Below, piece after piece: positions 52,297-59,413 of a stretch of DNA of 64,000 bases. The first letter of the stretch is position 1, and each line of letters starts with the position of its first letter. Origin of the DNA: Wandonia sp964447015 (GTDB lineage Bacteria > Bacteroidota > Bacteroidia > Flavobacteriales_D > Crocinitomicaceae); the NCBI GenBank assembly GCA_964447015.1, contig CAYUQU010000001.1, positions 1 through 64,000 of the forward strand, written 5' to 3'. Both the position numbers and the translations under genes were made by a program. The notes beneath the pieces were generated by a model, which saw nothing but the letters and a program-made list of their open reading frames with translations, did not search any database and was not told the origin of the DNA.

Positions 52297-52492
52297 TAAA
52301 AATCACCCATATTATCGAAGATTATGGTGGAGAACTAAACTACCATGGTTTTTAATTGAAAGGGGATTTGCTCAAAAAGGTGAAGATTGTACAAAGGTAA
52401 AGGCTGATCATCATTGGTACAACATAAATAACAATCAAAGTGGATGTTATTACTGTAATGTTGTGAAAGATGGAAAACTTTGGGAAAAATAA
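52286..52492 (+). CDS. Small zinc-ribbon-like protein, unknown (cassette gene)
   Basis: The start at MKFNKNHPYYRRLWWRTKLP (52286) gives 68 aa; a longer frame from 52265 is less likely because the overlap would grow. The sequence has GEDCTKVKADHHWYNINNNQ and SGCYYCNVVKDGKLW. Two Cys, a His pair and a C-x-x-C spaced by about 20 residues could bind one zinc ion. It is basic at the front. The function is unknown. Confidence 0.5.
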   Translation: MKFNKNHPYYRRLWWRTKLPWFLIERGFAQKGEDCTKVKADHHWYNINNNQSGCYYCNVVKDGKLWEK

Positions 52493-52493
52493 T

Positions 52494-52560
52494 TTTATCT
52501 TCGGAACAATAATTTATTTAAAGAGTTGGATTGAGCGGCTGGTAGTGAAACAGTTATTAG
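52494..52560 (+). repeat. Conserved spacer core with attC-like right end
   Basis: The core TTTATCTTCGGAACAATAAT (52494) and TATTTAAAGAGTTGG (52513) is followed by GAGCGGCTGGTAGTGAAACA and GTTATTAG (52553). Left-arm pairing is not visible. Confidence 0.45.
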
Positions 52561-52588
52561 CAAGCATATCACATCAATTAGAAAGACC

Positions 52589-53110
52589 ATGACACACATC
52601 AAATATTATTTTTTCTCAATGACAATTTTACTTTTTGCAGCTTGCGTACAAAACAAACCGACAATTACAGATAACTCAATTGACAATAATCAAATAACTA
52701 TACATACTGACACATTACTACAAAATTCGGACACAGTTCAATGGCTAACTCCAAATGATTTTACTCCCATTTCTTTTCTAAAAGCGGTTATTAATCAAAA
52801 TGACAAAGACACTTTAATTTATGTTATAACAATGGTTGACGAATTCCCTGTCGACTGGGTTAAACAATCTGACATTGACACTTTAGTAACACTTATTGCA
52901 TCGACAAAAAAATGTAATTGTTTTTTAAATCCATTATCGTCCTATATACCGACAAACAAGAATGCGGATATTGGAGGCTATGCGATAATTTTTATAAATT
53001 CGTTTAGACATAAAAGCAAAATTAATTTAGGGCTTTATAGTTGCCCAAAAACAGACAAGAATTCAGTAGAAGAAATAAATAAATGGTGGACAGAATACAA
53101 GCAGAAGTAA
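52589..53110 (+). CDS. Lipoprotein, unknown (cassette gene)
   Basis: This 173-aa lipoprotein starts KYYFFSMTILLFAACVQNKP (lipobox FAAC). The mature part has WLTPNDFTPISFLKAVINQN and DTLVTLIASTKKCNCFLNPL and ends IFINSFRHKSKINLGLYSCP. Related small lipoproteins occur in Bacteroidota without known function. It is a single-gene cassette. Confidence 0.68.
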   Translation: MTHIKYYFFSMTILLFAACVQNKPTITDNSIDNNQITIHTDTLLQNSDTVQWLTPNDFTPISFLKAVINQNDKDTLIYVITMVDEFPVDWVKQSDIDTLVTLIASTKKCNCFLNPLSSYIPTNKNADIGGYAIIFINSFRHKSKINLGLYSCPKTDKNSVEEINKWWTEYKQK

Positions 53111-53129
53111 TAGCGCCTAAACGTTGTAG
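53111..53129 (+). repeat. attC-like right half-site
   Basis: TAGCGCCTAAACGTTGTAG, with GTTGTAG at 53123-53129, follows the stop codon at once. There is no left arm. Only 12 bases separate it from the next start codon. Confidence 0.35.
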
Positions 53130-53141
53130 AACATTTGAAAA

Positions 53142-53708
53142 ATGAGAGTCAGTTTCAAAAATTACACCGTTGACATCATTGACGATTCAAATTATACATT
53201 GAACTCGGCTGACAATGACGTTTCTTATGACGTTGAGTATTTTGACGGACCTACAAACACAGATAGAGTTCACCCGACATCCAAGCATGGAATAAGAATA
53301 ACTCGGGACGGGGACAAATTAGCAAGCGCAATTATTTGTGAGACTGGTGGACAGTCAACCATACACGACAATTCTTTTGCATTTACGAACGACTCAGTAC
53401 TAATTTGCTGTTCAGACAAAATTTATTCTCTTTCACTTCCAAGGCTTCAATTGAATTGGAAAAAAAGATTTGACCCAGCGACATGTTTTGCCATATACCC
53501 TTTCAAAGATGACTATATAATTCATGGAGAACTCCAAATATCAAGGATTGACAAAGACGGAAATGAAAAGTGGACTTTTGGAGCGCGAGACATTTTTGTG
53601 ACACCAAATGGAGAAGACGCACTTGAGATACAGACTGACAAGATAAAACTAAGGGACTGGGACGGATACGAGTATTTATTAAATGAAGACGGACAAGAGA
53701 TTCGGTGA
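53142..53708 (+). CDS. Beta-propeller-like protein, unknown (cassette gene)
   Basis: This 188-aa cytoplasmic protein has repeats of short beta-strands, each ending in Asp/Trp: HGIRITRDGDKLASAIICET, FAFTNDSVLICCSDKIYSLS, LQLNWKKRFDPATCFAIYPF and ISRIDKDGNEKWTFGARDIF, like PQQ or WD-type blades. It is too short for a full propeller. I have an impression of similar proteins beside immunity genes but cannot name a family. Confidence 0.62.
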   Translation: MRVSFKNYTVDIIDDSNYTLNSADNDVSYDVEYFDGPTNTDRVHPTSKHGIRITRDGDKLASAIICETGGQSTIHDNSFAFTNDSVLICCSDKIYSLSLPRLQLNWKKRFDPATCFAIYPFKDDYIIHGELQISRIDKDGNEKWTFGARDIFVTPNGEDALEIQTDKIKLRDWDGYEYLLNEDGQEIR

Positions 53709-53720
53709 CTTTGAAACGTC

Positions 53721-53850
53721 CTACAACAAAATTTTTCTGCAATGGTGCCGTGAGGAGTTGGTATAATGCTTTATCTTCGTTCAACATTTTCGTTTCGTGG
53801 ACAGGACGCGGCTTCGAAAAGACCACTGCAGAAACACAACCGTTTGAAAC
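53721..53850 (+). repeat. attC-like long palindrome
   Basis: CTACAACAAAA (53721) opens it and CCGTTTGAAAC (53840) closes it. TTTCTGCAATGGT (53734) pairs with ACCACTGCAGAAA (53822) with one mismatch. TTATCTTCGTTCAACATT (53771) is a version of the shared core. Confidence 0.62.
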
Positions 53851-53862
53851 ACCCCACAACCA

Positions 53863-54312
53863 ATGCACAATCTGATCTCCCTATTAAAAAAAGATAGAAA
53901 CCGGAGAATTATAAATGGAATCATTTTTCTTGGACTTCTTATTTGGATAATTGCCAAATTGAAATATGTGTATACTGCAAGTGATATTAGGATTCATTAT
54001 AAATATGACCTCATAAAGCTCATGACTCTAATATATTTAGTTCAAGCAATTATCAATAAGATTTGGTTTAACTGGATAATAAAAGGGATTTATGTAGCAT
54101 TAATGGTTTATGTGTTGTATTCCTACATTTACTCCTTCTTTGACAAGTACGAAATTGCACTACGAGGAGAATATGGTATTCCAATAAAAACATGGGGGAC
54201 TTTTCTGAAGTTACTTATCCTTCTTTTAATTCTTTGGTTCACGAATAAATTAAAACCCACAAAATCAAACACTTCTAACTCACGCTTATCAAAAAAGCCG
54301 AAATCTATTTAA
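53863..54312 (+). CDS. Membrane protein, unknown (cassette gene)
   Basis: This 149-aa protein has three or four membrane segments: IINGIIFLGLLIWIIAKL, LIKLMTLIYLVQAIINKIWF, IIKGIYVALMVYVLYSYIYS and LKLLILLLILWFTNKL. The tail is basic (KPTKSNTSNSRLSKKPKSI). The stop codon TAA again overlaps an attC-like start (TAACGAA). The function is unknown. Confidence 0.68.
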   Translation: MHNLISLLKKDRNRRIINGIIFLGLLIWIIAKLKYVYTASDIRIHYKYDLIKLMTLIYLVQAIINKIWFNWIIKGIYVALMVYVLYSYIYSFFDKYEIALRGEYGIPIKTWGTFLKLLILLLILWFTNKLKPTKSNTSNSRLSKKPKSI

Positions 54313-54406
54313 CGAAACACGAATAACATAAAAGCTTTAGATTCTTGATCACAAATAATATTAATTTTAAAAATCGGTTTCTTTGCAAAGCGAGGAAGTG
54401 TTAGCG
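54310..54406 (+). repeat. attC-like spacer overlapping the stop codon
   Basis: TAACGAAACACG (54310) contains the preceding stop codon. TAACA and AAAGCTTT on the left pair in part with AAAGCG and GTGTTAGCG on the right; GTTAGCG (54400-54406) closes it. A loose core version is at 54341 (GATTCTTGATCACAAATAAT). Confidence 0.5.
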
Positions 54407-54422
54407 AACATTTGACCATAAA

Positions 54423-54761
54423 ATGAAAACAGGAATAACATCAATCATATTAGCTCTATCTGGCATTTTATTTGTGATTTGGTTTAACTATCAAATATCG
54501 GAACTAATCATAGCCGACTTAATAAAAATGCAAAGTGATTTAAAGCTTAGTCCTGCTATATTTAAAAGTGACAAACTCTTTAAAATAATTGCAATCATAA
54601 TAGGGTTAGCTGGAATTATATTTGGCATTAAATCCTTACGCACTAAAAAACGAATTGGGATAATTGGGATAGTTCTTTCGATTATTTTAATTATTCTGGC
54701 TTTTGTGCCAATTTGGAATTTTATAATTTCAGATTCTGCCCTAGATGTAAACTTTTTTTAG
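54423..54761 (+). CDS. Small membrane protein, unknown (cassette gene)
   Basis: This 112-aa protein has three membrane segments: TSIILALSGILFVIWFNYQI (about 5-24), KIIAIIIGLAGIIFGIKSL (about 58-77) and IGIIGIVLSIILIILAFVPI (about 83-102). Its size and pattern are those of small inner-membrane proteins without known role. It is the last plus-strand gene of the second array before the minisatellite. Confidence 0.65.
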   Translation: MKTGITSIILALSGILFVIWFNYQISELIIADLIKMQSDLKLSPAIFKSDKLFKIIAIIIGLAGIIFGIKSLRTKKRIGIIGIVLSIILIILAFVPIWNFIISDSALDVNFF

Positions 54762-54794
54762 GACTCTTAACAAAAACACACCATCTGAATAAAA

Positions 54795-54941
54795 TTTGGC
54801 TCTGTTACGGAAGTGTTTTGACATTGTTGCGATAGAAATTGGCATTGTCGTGAAACATTTTGGCTCTGTCTCGAAACACTTTGGCACTGTTGCGAAACAT
54901 TTTGGCACTGTTGCGAAAGTCTTTGGCATGGATGCGATGGT
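54795..54941 (+). repeat. 21-bp minisatellite, seven copies
   Basis: Seven head-to-tail 21-base units follow the form TTTTGGCACTGTTGCGAAA plus two variable bases; units 4-6 are nearly identical and the outer ones are decayed. The period is a multiple of three, so it stays open in several frames: the plus strand reads repeated K-H-F-G-T-V-A. It fills much of the gap from 54762 to 55166, where I see no known gene. A TATATTTG box at 55095-55102 could serve the DUF1304 gene. Confidence 0.85.
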
Positions 54942-55166
54942 AAAACACACAGTTTTTGGGTGGAATGGCATTAACGCGCAGATAATTGCATTCCGCTGGC
55001 ACATTATGTTCAATGAATCGGACTTAAGGTATAAAAACGCTTAGTGCACGGGGCGACTTTAACGTGAATTATAAAGCAATTTACGGAAATGTAATATATT
55101 TGAGTGTACATAACGCTTTAACGATAAGTTCCGTCCACAAAAAAAGAAACTAAAACAATTCAAAAA

Positions 55167-55541
55167 ATGATCGAAATAATCGCACAAATATTAACTGGAT
55201 TCGTAGCACTTGAACATATTTATATTTTATGGCTAGAGATGTTTGCTTGGGAGACTGTGGGCAAAAAAACATTTAAATCATTGCCTGAAAACCTATTCAA
55301 ACCAACTAAAGGCTTAGCTGCCAATCAAGGTTTATATAACGGCTTTTTAGCAGCAGGTTTAATTTGGTCTTTTTTGATTGAAGATGCAAATTGGGCAGTA
55401 AATATTCGCTTGTTCTTTCTTGGTTGTGTCATTGTCGCAGGAATTTATGGGGCACTAACAGCTTCAAAGAAAATATTTATTATTCAAGCTTTGCCTGCAA
55501 TTATTGCACTGATTTTTGTTTTGTATGCTTCTTTAGTGTAA
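55167..55541 (+). CDS. DUF1304 family membrane protein
   Basis: This 124-aa protein has four membrane helices and the features of DUF1304: GFVALEHIYILWLEMFAWET at the front, then GLAANQGLYNGFLAAGLIWS, FFLGCVIVAGIYGALTASKK and FIIQALPAIIALIFVLYA. The length is normal for the family, which is widespread and has no known function. It follows a TATATTTG box 64 bases upstream. Confidence 0.88.
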   Translation: MIEIIAQILTGFVALEHIYILWLEMFAWETVGKKTFKSLPENLFKPTKGLAANQGLYNGFLAAGLIWSFLIEDANWAVNIRLFFLGCVIVAGIYGALTASKKIFIIQALPAIIALIFVLYASLV

Positions 55542-55546
55542 GAATA

Positions 55547-55771
55547 GACATGAAGTTAATTGGCTATTCTAAATTATACAAGGTATCTCTCATAGAATAC
55601 ACAAAATTCCCATCCGCATCCAGTGGAATCTTTTGCGTCAGGCGGGCTGACGTGTAAAATTCGAGCAATGAGTTTAGTCCCCTACCCCAAATCACAACTA
55701 ACAAATCCCGTTTCATCCACATCAGTAATAATAAAGTAATTATTTCGTTTTCAAGAAAACGCAAAATTTTT
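55547..55771. other. Intergenic region with hairpin and gene-remnant-like peptide
   Basis: CGTCAG-gcggg-CTGACG forms a perfect hairpin at 55636-55652. On the minus strand the same stretch encodes GRGLNSLLEFYTSARLTQKI and PLDADGNFVYSMRDTLYNLE, which looks like the end of a protein but has no start and no recognised relative; it may be the remnant of a gene. Confidence 0.35.
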
Positions 55772-57286
55772 ATGAGTAAAAAAATAGACTTACTACTTGT
55801 CTTTTTAAGTGCAATTATCATTACCTTTCTCTTTCACAGACAAGCACTCGGATTAAATCTTTTTGTATTTGAAATCATCCTGTTTAGTTGGTTTTACTTT
55901 TCTAAACAATATAGATTTAGTGGAAAAAACATGTTGACACTTGGTATTGGGTTATTGATAACTGCACTTTTTACGGTTTTGACTCATTCTTTATTCTCCT
56001 ACATTATTAATTTTTTAACCCTCTTCATTTATATTGGAGTACTTATTTATCCAGAAGTCAGTTCCATCGTCAATTCAGTAGGGTTAGCATTTAGCAATCT
56101 ATTTCACTCTCAAGTTCGATTTATAAAGGAATTGACAAGCATAAATGTCAAGGGACAAAAGTTTGGTGGATTTATTAGAAAATATAGAATTTTCATTATC
56201 CCTGTGATTATCATTCTTCTTTTCATTCTAATTTATCGAAGATCCAATCCAATTTTCGATAAATTGTTTGTGCGTATTGGTGAATTTTTTCAAACATATT
56301 TAAGTTTCATATTTGAAGATTTTGATTCGTTAATAATCTTCACCTTTATTATTGGAATTATCATCAGTAGTTTCTTTTTCTTGCAAACTTCTAATCCACA
56401 AATAATAGAAAGTGACTTATCATCAAGCACTGAATTAAAAAGACAAAAAAAGAACATTCAAAAGAACTTCAGGGTTACATCATTGAAAAATGAATATAAG
56501 GCAGGTGTTTTTTTACTCCTTGTCCTCAATGTGATTTTATTGACGCTCAATGTGATTGATATAAATTGGGTGTGGTTTAATTTTGAATGGGAAGGTCAGT
56601 ATTTAAAACAATTTGTTCATGAAGGGACTTACTTGTTGATCCTGTCAATATTGATATCATTAGCTTTAGTACTATACTTTTTTCGAGGTAATATTAATTT
56701 TTATTCCAACAACAAACTTTTGAAATCTCTTAGCTATTTCTGGTTAGCACAAAATGGGATCCTCTTAATTTCTGTTGCCATTCGCAACTTTTACTACATA
56801 AATTATTTCTCTCTTGCGTACAAAAGGATAGGAGTCATTATCTTTTTGGTCTTAACAATTTATGGTTTGTACACTGTGCTAATAAAAGTAAGGCGACGCA
56901 AATCTGCATTTTATTTATTTAAATTAAATTCTTATGCGTTCTATATTGTCTTAGTTTTTTGTTCTTCGATTAATTGGGATAGTTTAATTGCGAATTATAA
57001 TTTTAAGCATGCTGACAAATCCTTTTTGCATTTGGATTACCTATCAACTCTAACTGATAAATCATTACCGTATTTGGATAAATCATTAACCGAGCTCACA
57101 CAAATTGATGAAATTCAGAAAGAAAAGTTTCCATTTGAACAAAAATTTATGACCCCAGAATCATATCATCAAACCATTAAAATCAGAAAGATCGATTTTA
57201 TAAAAAAATGGGAATCAAAAAGTCTATTGTCATGGAATTTACCTGAGTATTTGGCGTATAGAGAACTAGAGAGAACAAAAAACTGA
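55772..57286 (+). CDS. DUF4173 family membrane protein
   Basis: This 504-aa integral membrane protein has about 11 helices (LLLVFLSAIIITFLFHRQAL, FIIPVIIILLFILIYRR, LILSILISLALVLYFF, IGVIIFLVLTIYGLYTVLIK). The order of loops (FIYIGVLIYPEVSSI, RRSNPIFDKLFVRIGEFFQT, NFEWEGQYLKQFVHEGTYLL, AYKRIGVIIFL) matches the DUF4173 family. The soluble tail has D-K-S-x-x-x-L-D repeats (HADKSFLHLDYLSTLTDKSL). The function is unknown. The next gene starts within ten bases, so it is probably co-transcribed. Confidence 0.82.
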   Translation: MSKKIDLLLVFLSAIIITFLFHRQALGLNLFVFEIILFSWFYFSKQYRFSGKNMLTLGIGLLITALFTVLTHSLFSYIINFLTLFIYIGVLIYPEVSSIVNSVGLAFSNLFHSQVRFIKELTSINVKGQKFGGFIRKYRIFIIPVIIILLFILIYRRSNPIFDKLFVRIGEFFQTYLSFIFEDFDSLIIFTFIIGIIISSFFFLQTSNPQIIESDLSSSTELKRQKKNIQKNFRVTSLKNEYKAGVFLLLVLNVILLTLNVIDINWVWFNFEWEGQYLKQFVHEGTYLLILSILISLALVLYFFRGNINFYSNNKLLKSLSYFWLAQNGILLISVAIRNFYYINYFSLAYKRIGVIIFLVLTIYGLYTVLIKVRRRKSAFYLFKLNSYAFYIVLVFCSSINWDSLIANYNFKHADKSFLHLDYLSTLTDKSLPYLDKSLTELTQIDEIQKEKFPFEQKFMTPESYHQTIKIRKIDFIKKWESKSLLSWNLPEYLAYRELERTKN

Positions 57287-57293
57287 AGTGAAT

Positions 57294-57737
57294 ATGTCAC
57301 GATTGCAATTTAAGAAATGTTCGGAAGTAGTTATCGCGAAAAATAGTACCTTACTTATTATAGTGATATTAAGTATTTCGAATTGGGCTTACTCACAAAA
57401 AAGGAATTCTAATAGTGAAAGTGTTGATAAGTTGATCCTTAGAATTGAAGGAACTTGGATTCAAATGCAAGACACCACAGTAACACTAATCATAAATGAG
57501 AACGAATGGACATTCGTTAAAACGGATTTTGAAGGGAATACGGTGCAAGATAATTTTATAGTCAAATACGATAAATCAACTTCTAATGAAGGCAACTTCA
57601 TTAACGGACTTGGGGTTGCAACACTGAAAATGAAATCGACATGTATTAGCTATAATATTGATGGTATTAAGAGCCCAGATTCACTCTATTTAACAAACTT
57701 AGATACAATGGAATCATATGGGTATTTACGGAAATAA
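57294..57737 (+). CDS. Secreted lipocalin-like protein, unknown
   Basis: The start MSRLQFKKC at 57294 (the codon at 57288 is a GTG) gives about 147 aa with an internal signal-like segment (STLLIIVILSISNWAYSQ). The mature part is a small beta-barrel in style: ILRIEGTWIQMQDTTVTLII, NEWTFVKTDFEGNTVQDNFI and YDKSTSNEGNFINGL. The G-x-W start is like lipocalin-type domains of Bacteroidota, but similarity is weak. It is co-transcribed with the DUF4173 gene, with the lipoprotein gene next. Confidence 0.6.
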   Translation: MSRLQFKKCSEVVIAKNSTLLIIVILSISNWAYSQKRNSNSESVDKLILRIEGTWIQMQDTTVTLIINENEWTFVKTDFEGNTVQDNFIVKYDKSTSNEGNFINGLGVATLKMKSTCISYNIDGIKSPDSLYLTNLDTMESYGYLRK

Positions 57738-57785
57738 GCTAATATGATATCAAGTAATTCTATAAAACAGTTAAAAACAAACAGT

Positions 57786-58280
57786 ATGAAAAACAACAAA
57801 CTTACTACAATTTGTATCGGTTTATTAGCTACCGGAATTATCAGTTCTTGTGCAACCTCCAAAAAAAGCACAATGAATAATATGGTTGCTCGAATGGAAG
57901 TAAAAGAACCAATAAAAGGTGTTTGTAACAATTCATATATAATTGCAATTTTACCTATTCCTGGAAACGGACAAGTAAAAGCAGAAACAAGTAAAACCAA
58001 AGAGGAAATCACAGAAGAACTTAACTCAAAAGTGAGTTTTCTAAAAGACAAAACAGATTATGAAGACAAAGGCATGGTGAGTTTAATTGTAAACTGTAAA
58101 GGAGAACTTGTAAGGTGTGAGATTGATAATAAAACGCAAAGTCCAGAATTAGATAATCAAATAGTAGCCGTATTTGCAGAACTAAAAACATGGACAGCAG
58201 GGCAAATTGACAATAATTCAGTTGATACAGTAGTATTTTATCGTTTTATAATTACGGAGGGAAAAATTACTTTGCCATAA
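57786..58280 (+). CDS. Lipoprotein with TonB-C-like domain
   Basis: The start MKNNKLTTICIGLLATGIIS (57786) precedes the lipobox IISSCA; the ATG at 57744 would hide the signal peptide. The protein of about 164 aa ends in a domain like TonB/TolA C-termini: KGMVSLIVNCKGELVRCEID, ELDNQIVAVFAELKTWTAGQ and DTVVFYRFIITEGKITL, with the V-x-V-x-x-x-G-x-x-x-x-x-x-V pattern and 'W.AG' turn. Such domains on lipoproteins are common in Bacteroidota. It follows the lipocalin-like gene and is probably in the same operon. Confidence 0.7.
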   Translation: MKNNKLTTICIGLLATGIISSCATSKKSTMNNMVARMEVKEPIKGVCNNSYIIAILPIPGNGQVKAETSKTKEEITEELNSKVSFLKDKTDYEDKGMVSLIVNCKGELVRCEIDNKTQSPELDNQIVAVFAELKTWTAGQIDNNSVDTVVFYRFIITEGKITLP

Positions 58281-58402
58281 ACTTAGTAGAATAAGGTGGA
58301 TGATTTTTCTAAGGAATACAGAAAAAAATGAAAAGGAAAGTGAATTTGTTGAGCCCAAATCAATGAAAGAAAACACCAAATAATACTGTGAAAATATCAT
58401 AC

Positions 58403-59335
58403 ATGATACAAATTATAAAACAAATAGTGCTTATTCTGGCCTTGGCAATCTTCCCTCTGACAAATGCAATCGGACAGAATGCTGAAAAGGACACTGTATT
58501 TGTCAAACGAACAGTTGGTATAAATGAGTTCGAAATCGACACTTTATACATTTCAGGTGGACAGAGTTCAACTCAAGTTTTAGTCGGAACAATGTTTCTG
58601 CCATTATCTGACAAAATGATAGGTTTATTAAACAATGGGCTTTCTCCAATAAGTCTTGAGATTATTCAAGAGTGTGACAATACAACAGACCCAACAACAT
58701 TCCACGAATATCCCAAATTCAGATCTACATCAAGGGTTGGTAACAAACTGACGATAGACGTTTCAATTATCGCCAATTGCTGTCATAATTTTTTAGGAGA
58801 AGCAGAAGTTGTAGGTAAGGACACCCTAAATTTAGTTTACACTTCATACGGGGGTTTTTGCTCTTGTAGTTGTTGCTTTACACTAAGGTATAAGTTTGAT
58901 ACCTCAATGGAAGATATGTACCAAGTTCTTAATCATGTTACAATTAACGGCAGTAAGACAGTTGGGCAAATAACAAATCAAGACAAAACAAGCAAACAGC
59001 ACTTTGAGAATATCAGGACTGTTTTTGAAAATTTCATCAAATATCAAGAATCAACAGACTCGCCTGACAACAAAGACTTAATGTCCAAAAGTCTGAAATC
59101 ATTAACTATTGTAACAAATAAAGATGAATTAGAACTTTTGATAAATATGTGGATGTATTATGACCCAACAGACTTTCCAGACATTCCAGAAATCTACAGA
59201 ATCCTAAAAAATAGTAGACCACAGAGTATTGTAGCTGTTAAGAACAGAATAGACAACAAGAAAGAATGGGAAACTGACGAATCAGCACCTTATTCAGATT
59301 TGAGAAACTTATTGAAACAACTTGAAAGTGAATAA
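58403..59335 (+). CDS. Secreted protein, unknown
   Basis: With the start MIQIIKQIVLILALAIFPLT (58403), the protein has about 310 aa and a signal peptide ending NAIGQ; a GTG at 58388 is the alternative. The first half is beta-rich (FVKRTVGINEFEIDTLYISG) with a Cys cluster (IANCCHNFLGEAEV, GGFCSCSCCFTLRYKF), and the second half is helical (KHFENIRTVFENFIKYQEST, LELLINMWMYYDPTDFPDIP). The Cys cluster suggests disulfides or metal binding. No family is recognised. Confidence 0.65.
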   Translation: MIQIIKQIVLILALAIFPLTNAIGQNAEKDTVFVKRTVGINEFEIDTLYISGGQSSTQVLVGTMFLPLSDKMIGLLNNGLSPISLEIIQECDNTTDPTTFHEYPKFRSTSRVGNKLTIDVSIIANCCHNFLGEAEVVGKDTLNLVYTSYGGFCSCSCCFTLRYKFDTSMEDMYQVLNHVTINGSKTVGQITNQDKTSKQHFENIRTVFENFIKYQESTDSPDNKDLMSKSLKSLTIVTNKDELELLINMWMYYDPTDFPDIPEIYRILKNSRPQSIVAVKNRIDNKKEWETDESAPYSDLRNLLKQLESE

Positions 59336-59413
59336 AAAGAACGCCATTACAACATCTAACAAGTAGTTATTTCCAGTAAAACAAAATTATATTGACTCAA
59401 ACAAGCTTCACGC

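Noticed and set aside
51822..53129. Full attC-like sites at 48640, 51822, 52553 and 53111
   Set aside because: Only a right end or a very short palindrome is visible. They are listed as half-sites with low confidence.
22683..54406. Integrase gene for the cassette array
   Set aside because: No tyrosine recombinase with the R...H-x-x-R...Y pattern was found among the proteins of the window. It may lie elsewhere in the genome.
54796..55044. Protein of K-H-F-G repeats as a confirmed gene
   Set aside because: The open frame is explained by the 21-base period of the minisatellite. It has no good start signal and loses the pattern at once outside the repeats.
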